A DNA stretch of 64,000 nucleotides from assembly GCF_022201045.2 (NCBI RefSeq), contig NC_068556.1, forward strand, positions 496,001 to 560,000, written 5' to 3'. The translations under genes and the position numbers were made by a program. Shown in pieces: positions 10,255 through 22,699 of this stretch. How positions within the stretch are numbered: the stretch's first letter is position 1; every line of letters begins with the position of its first letter. A model generated the notes under the pieces. It ran no database searches and had not been told where the DNA came from. It saw only the letters and a list, made by a program, of their open reading frames with translations. Origin of the DNA: Citrus sinensis (Eukaryota; Streptophyta; Magnoliopsida; Sapindales; Rutaceae).

Positions 10255-13200
10255 ATGGACAAGAACAAGAGCCGTACGGATATGCTCGCCGCTGGCCGTA
10301 AAAAGGTTTTTGTTTTTTGCTTTAATTTTCTTTTATTCTTGGATTATAAGTGTTTAGTTGACGAGAACCCGCTTCATTGCCTATGTTTAGCTCATAAATA
10401 AATGAAATCACTTTCTATATTAGTTGCATTATTATATATATATTAGATTTGCAATTTCCAAGCCTCGTTTATTATGCTAATCTCTTGTATTCAATTTGCT
10501 TTCTCAGCAAAAAAACTAATGCATTTCTGATGGTTAGTTGATAAAATAAATGAAAAACTAGGTTTATTAGTTGCGTAGCTTTTTGGAATTGCTTTACTAG
10601 GTTTCGAGTTTGCGCGTCTACTGATTAGATTTGTGTTTTCTTAATCTTGCTTTGTGAAAGTGAACCCTGAACTCTTTTCTTATGCTAATCTTATGATTTT
10701 TCTGATCACTAGCTTAGAAATAAACGAAGAACTTGGATTAAGTTCTATGATTTGTGTAAATTACAGTGATAGGATTTTCTAGTTTGTTCAGTGCATTTGC
10801 TGATTAGATTTGTGAAAGTAAACAGTTGATCTCGTTTATGCTAATCTTTTATGTTGATACCATATAGAGAGGGAAGGCTTTTGTTGTACATTTTGATATT
10901 TAATTTTTATTTATGTTTTATCAGCTTCAACAATTCCGACAGAAGAAGGATGGCAAGGGCAGTAGCAGCCAAGGTAAATCCTTGAAGAAGTCTGGTAAAT
11001 CTGAGCAGCATGAAGCTGATATCGATGCAGCATCTACTGCTGGGAAACCAACAGGATCATTAGTTCCTGAAGGGGAAAGTGCATCTCCATCTCATGTTGA
11101 TTCCAATCTGGGAGTTATGGATTCAAATTCAATAGAGAATTCATTGGCTCCTGAGATTGATGTTGCAGCCGTTGATTCGCCATCAGTGGTTGTTACACCT
11201 GAGTCACGCATGGTTGAAATATCTTTGGCTCGTGATGCTGTGTTATCACCACAAGGTGGTGATGTTCCTTCTTTGGTGCCTAACGAAGGGGAAAGAATGC
11301 AGAATACCGATGCCGAGGCAGCCAGAGCAGTGCCCTCGTCATCTGTAGATATCCCAGTTTTAGATGGGGAAACCAAGGATGCCGATATATCTGTAGTCAC
11401 TGACGGGTCAACACAATCCATATTAGCAGATACTGACAAGAGGGAGATGGTTACAGTTGAAATGGAAAATGCAAATAGGGATGGGAGGCTGGAGTCGCCA
11501 GCTTCACAAGAAGTTCCTGATACGACCCTGATTCAAGTGAGGGGAGATCAGGTAACAGATGTAGGTTGTGCTCTGCTTCTCTTTAGTCTTTTCAATTTTC
11601 TCATTTCTATTGTAATATGTGTTTGTAAGGGGAGTCAATTGGGAAAGTTGGGACAATTGATGTCTGGAGTTGATGTAATTAAATTCTCATTTGTTGCTGG
11701 GTAGGGGCGATGCAGGAAGCAGATGGTTCGGGTTTGAAGCACCATGATAAAAGCAGTGAAACTGAGCCGGCAGGGGAAGGGAAGCCTAATCCACCTGAGC
11801 TTGGTGGAAGCACTGCAACTCTTGAAGAATCTGCGTCAGGATTGACGGGTGTGCACAAGGTAACCTATGAAGAAAAGTTAACTAGCAATGCTGATAAGGT
11901 GCCTGCATCAACTGATGCAACCAACACAGCTGATGGGTCTTCGTCTCCTGCCCTTCTTTCACATGAAGCCGATGGTATTTCAGCTGTTAGTCTTCAAGGT
12001 ATAGATCACCTGAAGGATGTAGTGGCAAGTTTTCCTAATGAAGGAAGAAAAGGAATGCTCCCTCCTGATGCGGGAAGTGATGGGTATGAAGAGGTTCAAG
12101 CAGATAGACAGAATTTGATGCTTGCAGAAGTGGATAATCAGCAGTCTATGCCAGTGGGATCTTTGATGACTGACAGTAAAGCTCAGGAAAGATCTCTTGA
12201 GAAAGACACGGTGCATTCATCTATGGTAGCTGTTTCTTCAGATGGAGATGGGTGCTCAGTCAGCCTTTCAGAGCTCAAAGAGATCGTAAGGGGGCTTAGT
12301 GGGGATGAGTTTAGGTCTCTGCTCAGTTCGAGAGGATCGGGTAATGCAGAGTTGGGGATTGATAGTTTGGTTCTATCTGAGTGTACCAGTCATGATATGT
12401 TTGAGAGACTGAAAGAAGAGTTGTATCTTACAAGTTTTACAAAAGATATCTTTCACTTGCAAGTTTCGGAGATGTCTGAGCAGCAAATGGAATTTGATCA
12501 AAACCATCATCAGTTGGTTGATGAAATATCCTTGCTCCGAGCTTCCCTCTATGAAGTTCAGCAGAAGAATGAATGCATGGCTGAAGAGGTAGCACATTGC
12601 AGGTCTGAACTCCAGGCTGTTGCTAGCTGTAGGGAGGAACTTGAAAACCAAGTTCATTCAGTAAAGGCAGAGGCTCAGGAGTTTTCAGATAGGGCAAATG
12701 AATTGCAGATCAGCTTGGAAAGATCTCTAGGGGATTTATCAAGTCTGTCAATGGAGTTAGCTGACTACAAGGGTTGGGTTGCTTCTTTAAAGGTGGAGAA
12801 TGAGAACTTAAGTACGAAACTTGCTTCAGTGACTGAGGACAGAAAGAAACTTGCGGAGGAAACAGAATCTTGTCTCCATGAGAATGAGAAGCTGTCATTG
12901 GAGTTAACTGATTGCAAAAGTTTACTAGAAGCTCTGCTGGTAGAAAAATCCAACTTAACTGCAATTCATGCGCTGGTGACAGAGGAGAGAAAGAAGCTTG
13001 AAGAAGAAAAGGAGTCTCTTGCAGGTGATAATCAGAAAATGTGTATGGAATTGACTGACTGTAGGATTTTGGTGGAATCTCTACCGGATGAAAATGCTAA
13101 ATTAAACAGGAGCCTTGCTGCAGTAACAGAGGAGAGAAAGAAGCTTGAAGAAGAAAAGGAGTCTCTTACTGGTGAAAATGACAAAATGTCTACAGAATTG

Positions 13201-16200
13201 ACAGAATGCAAGGGTTTGGTGGCAGCTCTACAAGATGAATACGCTGAATTAAAAGGCAGCCTTGCTTTGATAATGGAGGAGAGAAAGAAGCTTGAAGAAG
13301 AAAAGGAGTCTCTTGCTACTGAGAATGAGAAAATGTCTATGGAATTGACTGAATGTAAGGGTTTGGTAACAGAGGAGAGAAAGAAGCTTGTAGAAGAAAA
13401 GGAATCTCTTGTCTTGGAGATTGAGAAAATATCCACGGAATTGACTGATTGTAAGGGACTGGTGGCAGCTCTGCAAGTTGAAAATGCCAACTTAAATGGG
13501 AGTCTTGCTTTGAAAACAGAAGAGAGGATGAAGCTTGAGGAATATTTTGTTCAAGAAAATAAGAGATTGTCGAACGAGCTACTTATTTTTCAACAGAAGT
13601 TTCCTACTGAAAATACGGCATTTAGGCAAGATGGTGGCATTTCCTCTCCTATATTGGAGAAACCCTCATCTGATGGCCCTGTTGGAGGTTCAACACGTGA
13701 GCTGGAGGAAGTTTTTGATGATTCTTCTTTGTTGTCAGTCTTGAAAGGACACTTCAGGGAGGCAGAAAACATACTGCAGGACCTTGAAGAGGCTGCTGAA
13801 AAGATGCACTTTGAGTTAACTTCTTTTAATGGGTCTGTTGGTAAAGTGCCTTCACCTGGGGTATCCAAACTGATTCAAGCATTCGAGTCAAAGGTGCATC
13901 ATGATGAACATGAGACAGAGGAGAAGGCTGCGACTGAAAAACTATCACCATCAGATGCATTTATGTCAATAAAAGAGCATACATGGAAATTGAGGGCACT
14001 GCTTCAGCAGTTTCACCTGGATTCTGAGAATGCCGAAGAGGAGCTTAGAAGGATTTCTGATGTTGCAGTCGGGAAGTCCAAGGCTGAATATGAAGCTTTG
14101 AAGGAGCACAGTGACAATTTGGAAGCAACAAACATTGAGCTTGGAGTTTTGTATGAAGTCATAAAGCAACATGTATATGGAGTTGAAGCAAGAAGTGATG
14201 AGCTTCAGGTTCTTGTTGAGAACTACAAACAACGAGACCTTAGTCTGAAAGCAGAATATCATGAGGTTGGTGAAAAATTAAGCGAGCACCAATCAAGAGT
14301 TAGTGAATTGCTGAGTCAGTTCCATGATTTACAGCGAAGTTCAGATGAGAAGATTTTGATGCTAGAATATCAAGTAGAAAGCTTGCAGAAGGAAGCATCT
14401 GAGAGGACATTGATACTTGAACGAGAATGGAATTCTATCATTACTCAGATTGTTAAAACAGTGGAAAAGCTTGATGAGTTTACTGGGGGAGTGTCAATCT
14501 CTGCCGGCACAGAAACCAATGATGGCTTGGATGCTAACAGTCGCGTTGATGCTTCTGTAGATGCCGCTATCAAGGTGATTGAGGATCTGCAGGAGAAATT
14601 AGAAACTGCTCATTCAGACCATGAAAAAGTTTGTAGTTCATACAAAGAAGTAAATGAGAAGTTCAATGATTTGTTTAGAAAGAATGAATCAGCTTCTGTT
14701 ATGTTACATACACTTTATGGTGATCTCAGGAAACTTGTAATTGATTCTGCTGGGTCTATGGATGATGAACCACGGATGAACTTTCAAGTTGGGGCTCTAT
14801 CTGATCCCATTGACTACATCAAGTATAAGACCGTTGTTGAACAACTGGAAAATTTTCTGGGTGAGAGACTGGAGCTCAAAACTTTAAACAATAAACTTAA
14901 GTCAGAGTTGATTAGTAGAACAAATGATGTGGAAGTATTGAATGGAAGATGCCTTGATTCCGATGCCATCCAGAAGTTAATAGAAAATGTTTTGAGTGTT
15001 GGAAAACTGGAAAACACCGAGACTGACTTAGATAAAACACCTTTTTCACACCTTGAATCATTGGTGTCTTCACTTGTTAAGAGGTATAAAGAGGTTGTTG
15101 AGCAGGTGAGTTCGTCAAGAGAAGAGTTTGGATTTATGGGGATGGAATTGACTGAACAGCAGGAAAAGATAAACCAGTTAAATGCTTTGAAGCTTCAGCA
15201 TGCAACTGAAATCCTTGTTCTCAAAGAAAGTATAAGGCAGGCAGAAGAAGCGCTTGCTGTCTCGCTATCTGAATTGCAGGAAAAAGTAAGTGAACTAGAA
15301 CAGTCAGAGCAGCGGATATCTTCTATCAGAGAGAAGCTTAGCATTGCTGTTTCTAAGGGGAAAGGGTTGATTATGCAGCGCGATAGTCTGAAGCAGTCTC
15401 TGGCTGAAACATCCAAGGAACTTGAGAAATGCACGCAAGAGCTGCAGTTGAGAGATGCTAGACTTAATGAGCTAGAAACAAAACTTTCTAATATGGAGGC
15501 AGGTGACCGTGTGGAAGCTCTTGAATCTGAGCTTTCATACATTCGCAACTCAGCAACTGCTTTAAGAGAGTCATTTCTCCTCAAAGACTCTGTACTCCAG
15601 AGAATTGAAGAGATAATGGAAGACCTTGATCTACCTGAACAGTTTCATTCAAGGGACATAATAGAAAAGGTTGATTGGTTAGCACGATCAGTTACACGAA
15701 ACTCTTTGCCTGTTACTAATTGGGAGCAGAAGAGTTCTGTGGGAGGTTCCCACTCCGATGCTGGTTTTGTTGATACAGAAGCCTGGAAAGAAGATACACC
15801 ACCAAGCTCAAGTTCAGGGGATGATATGAGGAGAAAATATGAGGAGCTGCAGAGCAAGTTTTATGGATTGGCTGAACAAAATGAAATGCTCGAACAATCT
15901 TTAATGGAGAGAAACTACTTGGTGCAGAGATGGGAAGAACTTTTGGACAGAATCAATATGCCTTCACACTTGCGGTCTATGGAACCTGAGGATAGGATTG
16001 AGTGGTTAGGAACTGCACTGTTGGATGCTAATAATGATAGGGATTCTCTCCATCAGAAGATTGAAAACCTGGAAGACTACTATGGATCTGTTACTGCTGA
16101 TCTGGAAGAGTCACAAAAGAGGATATCTGAGCTTGAGGCAGACCTTCAAGTTGTTGTTCATGAGAGGGAGAAGCTTTCTGAAAGAATGGAGATTCTGACC

Positions 16201-19200
16201 TGTGATCATGAGAAAATCTCATCAAAGGTGGTCCAGTTTGAACTTGAGAAGGAAATGCTGCAGAATGAAATGACTGGTTTACAGGAGAAATTGGAAGAGA
16301 GGGTTAGAATTGAGGGGCGCATCGAAACCATTGAAAATGGGATACGTAGATTGGTGGGTTTGGTTGGTGATGCACTGCATGATCCTAGTGCGAAAGAATT
16401 GGCTTCGGGTGACAGTAGTACTGAGTGCTTGGAGGTTCTACTGAGGAAGCTTATAGAGCATTACTTGACCCTTTCCGAGCCAAAAACTGTACCTGAGGAT
16501 ACATTTGCTGAGCACCGCACTGAAGAAGCGGATGCAAGCCTTGATAAATCTGGAAACAGAGATGTTGTAATGTCTGGGGACTCAGATACAGCGCATCTGG
16601 AGAAAGATCTGGAGGACGCTTTAGCTAACCTAATGCATGTGAAGGAGGAGAGAGATGCATACATGGAGAAGCAGCAGTCTTTCATTTGTGAAGTTGCAGC
16701 ACTTGATAAAAAAAGGATGGAGTTGCAGGAGCTACTTGCTCAGGAGGAGCAGAAGTCAGCTTCTCTGAGGGAGAAGTTAAATGTTGCTGTTAGAAAAGGG
16801 AAGTCGGTGGTGCAACAGCGGGATAGTTTGAAACAAACCTTGGAACAGATGACTAATGAATTGGAACACTTAAAGTCTGAGATCAGCCACAGGGAAAATG
16901 CTCTTGTAGGTTATGAACAGAAAATTAGGGATTTATCCACTTACCCTGAGATGGTGGAAGCCCTAGAATCAGAGAAATTGTTCTTGAGGAATCGTCTGAC
17001 TGAAGCTGAGCGGTTGTTGCAGGAGAGAGAAAATATTTTGAATGTAATCACGAATGCCTTAATTGGCATTGATGTTGGTGGTGAAGTTAGTAACTGGGAT
17101 CCAGTTGAGAAGCTGGAACAAATTGGGAAACAATTCCTTGTTTTGCATGCAGCTCTGGTTTCTTCTGAACAAGAATTGAAGAAATCTAGAAGAGCAGCAG
17201 AGCTACTGCTAGCGGAACTGAATGAAGTTCAAGAGAGAAATGATGTTCTTCAGGAGGAGTTGGAAAAAGCTGCCAGTGAACTCTCTGAAATCTCCAAGGA
17301 AAGGGATGTAGCTGAGGCTGCCAAAGTTGATGCACTCTCACATCTTGACAGGTTATCTACAGTTTTCTCTAAGGGAAAACAGAAACAATATTCTGAAATG
17401 ATGATGTTAAAATCCGGGGCAAATGAACTCAGGAAGGACTTTCTTGATATTGATAGTTTACTGGCTGATGTTTTCTCTAAGGACTTGGAATTTGTGCTCA
17501 ATTTGGAGGCTTACATTCAATCATGTCTCAAGCAAGGCGATACTTCTGATGTGGTTAGCATGCCCATTACAAGTGCATATGGTGGCTATGCTTCCAGCAA
17601 TTCAGTAGACAAGGTATTGTTGTTATGAACAGTGCCTCCTGGTGCACCTCATCCTACTTCTGCAACACGAGGCATCTATTTCTTTGTTACATTTATTATA
17701 TATTCCTACATTTTTTTTTTCATATCACCATGTAATTTCATCCATCATTAGCTTATTGTGGAACACAAACCTCTCTGTTTAGCAGACATTTAAATTCTCT
17801 GAATAGCTTGTTGTTTTCAACATGATGTTGTCAATTAAATTATTCATATTCTTTACACTTATTCCTCCATGAATTTTTCTTTTCAGGAGAATATTCTATT
17901 TATGGATTCATGGCCAGCTTTGAAGACACCAGACCATGTGGATGACACTGTAATAGTTGAACTCTGTAGTTCTATTGGAATTACTTTGCAAGAATTGATG
18001 AGTAATGTTGGTTCTTTAAGAGAGAAGTTGCACAAGCACCCTAAAGTGTTTCATGATAAAGCTAGAAATGTATTTGAAGTAATGAATATCCTTTGTGGGG
18101 AGTTGACTTCCCAGAAAAATTCAGTTGAAGCCTTGAAAAGAGACGTTGCACGTTTGGAGTCTATTGAAAGAGAAAAGGACTTGGATAATGTGGTGTTACG
18201 CAGAAACATTGTGTTGCTTTATGAAGCATCTGCTAATTCAATCATGGAAATTGGAAACAGAAAAGCAGCACTGGTAGGAAGTAATTTGGTTGCGGGAGAC
18301 CTGGAAATGACCTTGAATCCTGCAACAATTGGTGAAGCAGGACTTCCATTTGGTGGTCAGAACCATTTGTCCTCTGAGGAGTTTATCAAGGCTATTGCAG
18401 ACAAACTCTTATCTACTGTGAAGGATTTTGCTATGATGAGAACTGAATTCGAAGATGGTAACCTTAAGGAAATGAAAATCACCATTGCAAAAATGCAGAG
18501 AGAGCTTCAGGAGAAGGACATCCAAAGAGACAGAATTTGCTCGGAGCTCGTTGGTCAAATTAAGGAAGCTGAAGCTGCTGCTCGAAGATGTTCACTTGAT
18601 GTTCAATCTGCAGAAACTCGGATATTTGATATGGAACAGCAAGTCCAGGCGGTGAAGGAGGAACGAGGTTTATTGGAGGAGAGATTGAAGGAGTTGCGAG
18701 ACGAGCAAGCCACCTTCTTGGAGTCAAAGGACAGGGTGCTAGCTGCCAAAGACCAAGGTCAGTTTTGTCAAGTTTGATGCTTATGACAAATGTTATTTAG
18801 TAGCTAAATTATGCAAATGTTCTAAATGTGAATGCTATCTTTTGATCACAGAAATTGAGGCTCTAATGCAAGCACTTGACGAGGAGGAGAATCAAATAGA
18901 AGAGCTGAAGGAAAAACTTGTGGATTTGGAAAAAGTTGTGCAGCAAAAGAACTTAGATTTAGAGAACCTTGAAGTTTCTCGTGGAAAGATTGCAAAAAGA
19001 CTTTCTGTCACAGTGAGCAAGTTTGATGAGCTTCATCTTATGTCTGAAACTCTTCTCAGTGAGGTGGAAAAGCTTGAATTGCAATTACAAGATCGGGATG
19101 CTGAGATCTCTTTCTTGAGACAGGAGGTCACTAGATGCACCAATGAAGTTCTTGCTTCATCGCAGATGAATAACAAGAGAGATTTAAATGAAATCCAGGA

Positions 19201-20294
19201 GCTTATTTCTTGGCTTGACTCATTGATTTCTGAGGTTGGGGTACAGGATGTGCATCTTGAAAAGGAAAGCAGTCAGGCACATGAGTACAAGGAAATACTT
19301 CAGAAAAAGATTTCGGGAATTATATCTGAGTTTGAGGATCTGCGAGCAGTGGCCCAAAGCCAGGACACATTGTTGCAAGTAGAAAGGAACAGAGTACAAG
19401 AGTTAACTCGCAAAGAAGAACTTCTTCGCAATTCTTTGCGTGAGAAAGAGGCACACATCAACATGCTTGAAGGTGTTGGAGATTCAGGCCGGGCAACTAG
19501 TGTGACCTCTGAAATTTTGGAAGTTGAACCTGTGGTGAGTCATCTGATATGTCATTAAGTTTCTTGATATTGCTTTACTATCCACCGCATTTTAAAAAAT
19601 AGTGATAAAGTGAAGTTTGATGTATAGAAATCATATTGAAACTTGTGTCATGGTTTAATGCATAGAATGAGAAAAGAAATCTTACTTGTGATTTATATAG
19701 GAAGTGTATAAATGTATCTATATCATCATGTCTAAGCCATTCAATCTTGGTGGAATTTTGTGCACAGATAAACAAGTGGGCAGCACCTGGGCCTTCTACT
19801 ACATCTCAAGTTCGCAGTTTACGGAAAGTCAATAACAATGATCAGGTTGCCATTGCAATAGATATGGAACCTGGTAGTGCTAGTGGTAGGTTAGAAGACG
19901 AAGATGATGAAAAAGGTAATCCTATACTGAAACGCTTGTTTCCTTCCTCTTTGCTTTTCTTAGCTGTCCATATAATTGACCGAGCACATTATTTCTGTAT
20001 TTTACTTTGTTCCTTTTTAGTTCATGGTTTCAAGTCACTTACTACATCAAGAATTGTCCCAAGATGTACGAGACCTGTAACAGACATGATAGATGGCTTA
20101 TGGTAAGGTTTTTTTTTCTCTTCTTCTATGCTTTATATTGATTTTGAGGCTTATCCGGATGCAGAAGTTACTTAAATTTTCTTACATCCAGGGTTTCTTG
20201 TGATCGAGCACTCATGCGACAACCTGCTTTACGGCTTAGTATTATAGTCTATTGGGCTGTATTGCACACACTTATTGCGAGTTTTGTATTTTGA
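10255..20294 (+). CDS. Giant coiled-coil Golgi/TGN-type protein (TNO1/At4g31570-like)
   Basis: Eight coding exons can be joined in frame with GT..AG borders: 10255-10305, 10925-11551, 11716-17613, 17887-18757, 18852-19534, 19768-19915, 20021-20102 and 20192-20294. They encode about 2820 residues. The protein starts MDKNKSRTDMLAAGRKKLQQ, has an acidic, Ser-rich low-complexity region to about residue 400, and is then almost entirely heptad-like coiled coil. Two similar segments, REKLSIAVSKGKGLIMQRDS and REKLNVAVRKGKSVVQQRDS, are hallmarks of this plant family. The C-terminus is a single hydrophobic anchor (RLSIIVYWAVLHTLIASFVF) with one residue left outside, like tail-anchored golgins. The Arabidopsis relative TNO1 binds the SNARE SYP41 at the trans-Golgi network; the length here fits the longer paralogue At4g31570 better. 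A role in Golgi/TGN tethering is inference from family. Exon 3 alone is 5.9 kb. Confidence 0.9.
12835..13560 (+). repeat. 147-bp in-frame coding repeats in the coiled-coil gene
   Basis: The motif GAGGAGAGAAAGAAGCTTGA or a close variant starts at 12835, 12982, 13129, 13276, 13372 and 13519. The spacings are 147, 147, 147, 96 and 147 bp. Each full unit encodes 49 residues of the pattern TEERKKLEEEKESL ... MS-ELT-CKGLVAAL ... N-SLA. The short spacing is a unit that lost 51 bp (17 codons) in frame. 49 is a multiple of 7, so whole-unit gain or loss keeps the heptad register, whereas the 17-codon loss shifts it. Confidence 0.9.
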
Positions 20295-20306
20295 CAAGCC
20301 ATATCG

Positions 20307-20484
20307 GTGAGTAATCCTTTCTTCATTTAAATTATAGATGCCCATTCTTTTTCTATTGGATAGAGTATGGTTTAATATGTAAAGGAAAGTTGTTTGATTG
20401 ATTATTTTAATTCGAATGTTATGAACTGGTAGGTTTTTGTAATTCTTTGAATGCTGAAAGATTCGTGATTTTCCTTATCTTCAG
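20307..20484 (+). other. Predicted 3'-UTR intron of the coiled-coil gene
   Basis: Twelve bases after the TGA stop, CATATCG|GTGAGTAATCC is a strong donor. TTATCTTCAG|GTTTGCTGG at 20475-20493 is a matching acceptor after a T-rich tract. The resulting junction lies less than 50 nt from the stop, so by the usual rule it should not trigger nonsense-mediated decay. This is a prediction from splice motifs only. Confidence 0.6.
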
Positions 20485-21228
20485 GTTTGCTGGCATTCCC
20501 AACCATAATTATGCTTCAAAATGAGCATCGAGCACATCTGTATAATTAATTAATCACACCCAGTTTTCCTGTCTAGATGTGGTCAGATTGATTGATTATT
20601 TAGCTCAATCAGGCAAACTGTGATTTCCCGTTTTTAGTTACACAAATCTCAGGATTGCTTGGTTGCATCCAATAAGCAAAAAAATCTTTGTTATTATTAT
20701 AGAGGATAGATTGAGAATTTTTTTGTTTCATTTGTGAACTCAACCAAAAGGTTGAATGAATGTAACTGCTGTCACCGTTACAAAACTCTACAAGTCAAAA
20801 AGGTTTTTAAGTTTGCGCGAGCAACGTTATATTTTTGCAGCAAATTGTACACAATTTGAGTAAAATGCATTCAACTACTACCGCGGTATGTTGGCGATAC
20901 ACGGTAATCTATTGTTGACTGGATCGAGATTCTCTCTTAATTTGATCTTAAGTAAATACTTCAATTGTTGATTGGTAATTAATAAATAAATAATTAAAAT
21001 AAATAAATCTTACTCATACATTATTTTTAAAAGACACGATAAAATTTTTTTAAAAGTTCAGTAAAATTCAGATCAGAAAATAATTTTATTCTATTGTTGA
21101 CTTGCCTGAGACCGTTTTATGGATTGATTATGCAACTTAAACAAATACGTCACCACCATTAATGTGGTTACATGAATTATTGCAAATGCGATTCCAAGAG
21201 AGACTAATATCAAACGGATCACTGTGGA

Positions 21229-22479
21229 TCACTGTGGATGGACGCTGAAGCTAACTTGGTCTTCATAATCTTTGACATTGCCTTTAGGATTCTCTTTAAA
21301 CCTTGATATCCTAAAGTGCTGTAGCTCCACTCCTTGTGCCTCCCCACTGAGCACAAGATCAGCCAATATCCTCCCAACAGCCGGAGCCATCTTGAACCCA
21401 TGACCGGAAAACCCACCGGCAACCACCACATCCTCCCCAAATTCCCCACCCAGAAAATCAATCACAAAATCCTCGTCCGGGGTGATTGAATACATGCACA
21501 ATTGAGTAGCTACGGGACCATTTGAATCAACCCTGCCGGCGAACCTCCCTTGAATCCACTCCTTCAACGAATCCAACAACAGTCCGGGTCCCCACGGTCT
21601 CCTATCCGGGTCACATGGGTACCCGCCATGCAGCGCAATCTTAATCAGCCCTGGATACTCCAACGACGGGGTGCCGTAAATGTAAGGATCACCATAGCTT
21701 GCGAAACTTGGAAAATCACCGCCGACGGCATAATCGGCTTCATTACCTTCCTTAATCCTCCAATAACACACAGTAGTCTCCACAGCTTGAATAGGCAGCT
21801 CAAGCCCAGTGATTCTTTTAACTAACTTTCCCACCCAAGCACCAGCAGTTACCACACATTTTTTACCCCAGAACTTTTCACCATTACTGGTAACCACAGT
21901 AACTCCTCCCTTAACAGCGTCTTTTACTTTTAGTACAGTTTTTACCTCCATGTTATCTCGGAGCACTGCTCCATTCTTAATGGCTAGTGTCTGAAACATG
22001 GAAACTGCCTTGGTGGGTTTAATTACACCACCAAGCTCAGTCGCCACACCGACCCAATTCTCCGGTATCTCAATCCGGCCGGAGTATTTTTCCAGCACTT
22101 GGCGGCAGTCGAGCACTTGATGTGGGACCGAATTTTTGCGGCAGCTGGCAATGACGGAGCGGAGAGACTTGTTTTCAGATGGGCCCATGTCGAACTGATG
22201 GGCTTTGAAGTAGACCTTGTAGCCGATTTCAGATTGAGCTTGTTCCCATAAAAGACAAGACTCAAGGACCATGGGGTGGTAATAATCTTCCGGGTAAGTA
22301 GCTCGAATGGTGCGTGACTCGCCGTGTGAGGAGCCACGGTGGTGCAAGAAATCGAATTGCTCTAGCAGTAGTGTCTTTTGGCCTCGTTTGGCTAGTTGGT
22401 AGGCAGCTGAGCTGCCCATGATGCCTGCACCCACCACTATTACATCGAACTTTTCGCCAGGAAATTCCATTATTTTCAC
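21229..22479 (-). CDS. Sarcosine oxidase / L-pipecolate oxidase family flavoenzyme
   Basis: A single uninterrupted frame encodes 416 residues, the usual size for the monomeric sarcosine oxidase family. The enzymes oxidise N-methylated or cyclic imino acids (sarcosine, pipecolate), using O2 and releasing H2O2. FDVIVVGAGIMGSSAAYQLA (residues 11-30) contains the GxGxxG FAD-binding motif. HHRGSSHGESR (46-56) is the conserved flavin-contacting loop. Cys328 in QLCMYSITPDEDFVID aligns with the cysteine that covalently binds FAD in bacterial sarcosine oxidase. VVVAGGFSGHGFKMAPAVG (351-369) is the second flavin-site motif. The start MKIMEF precedes the Rossmann fold by 10 residues, as expected. Plant relatives are reported to be peroxisomal, yet this protein ends in HPQ rather than a standard PTS1 tripeptide. 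The real substrate cannot be told from sequence. Confidence 0.92.
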   Translation of the reverse strand: MKIMEFPGEKFDVIVVGAGIMGSSAAYQLAKRGQKTLLLEQFDFLHHRGSSHGESRTIRATYPEDYYHPMVLESCLLWEQAQSEIGYKVYFKAHQFDMGPSENKSLRSVIASCRKNSVPHQVLDCRQVLEKYSGRIEIPENWVGVATELGGVIKPTKAVSMFQTLAIKNGAVLRDNMEVKTVLKVKDAVKGGVTVVTSNGEKFWGKKCVVTAGAWVGKLVKRITGLELPIQAVETTVCYWRIKEGNEADYAVGGDFPSFASYGDPYIYGTPSLEYPGLIKIALHGGYPCDPDRRPWGPGLLLDSLKEWIQGRFAGRVDSNGPVATQLCMYSITPDEDFVIDFLGGEFGEDVVVAGGFSGHGFKMAPAVGRILADLVLSGEAQGVELQHFRISRFKENPKGNVKDYEDQVSFSVHPQ

Positions 22480-22512
22480 GGGCAGGATAGCTTTGGAGTG
22501 AAGAGACTTGGA

Positions 22513-22530
22513 TGTGTGTGTGTGTGTGTG
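22513..22530. repeat. (TG)9 microsatellite upstream of the oxidase start
   Basis: Nine TG units lie 34-51 bp before the ATG of the minus-strand oxidase, so they probably fall in its 5' leader, where they read as CA repeats. Confidence 0.9.
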
Positions 22531-22699
22531 ATGGGTTGGGTACGTTTTAAGGTGGAAACATCATGAAAAGAGACAAATAATATATGAAAATTGCATCGCT
22601 GCCATTTTACGACATTGGAAGAGCAGTGCCAGTGATACTTTGCGTACGCAGCGCTAAGCAAACTTGGGTGCGAAATTAGTAATTTGTTGGTACACATAA

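Noticed and set aside
11092..17501. Many minus-strand ORFs of 60-150 codons across the coiled-coil gene
   Set aside because: They are antisense shadows of a long, Glu/Lys-rich coding exon (Ser/Leu/Phe-rich reverse frames), with no family resemblance.
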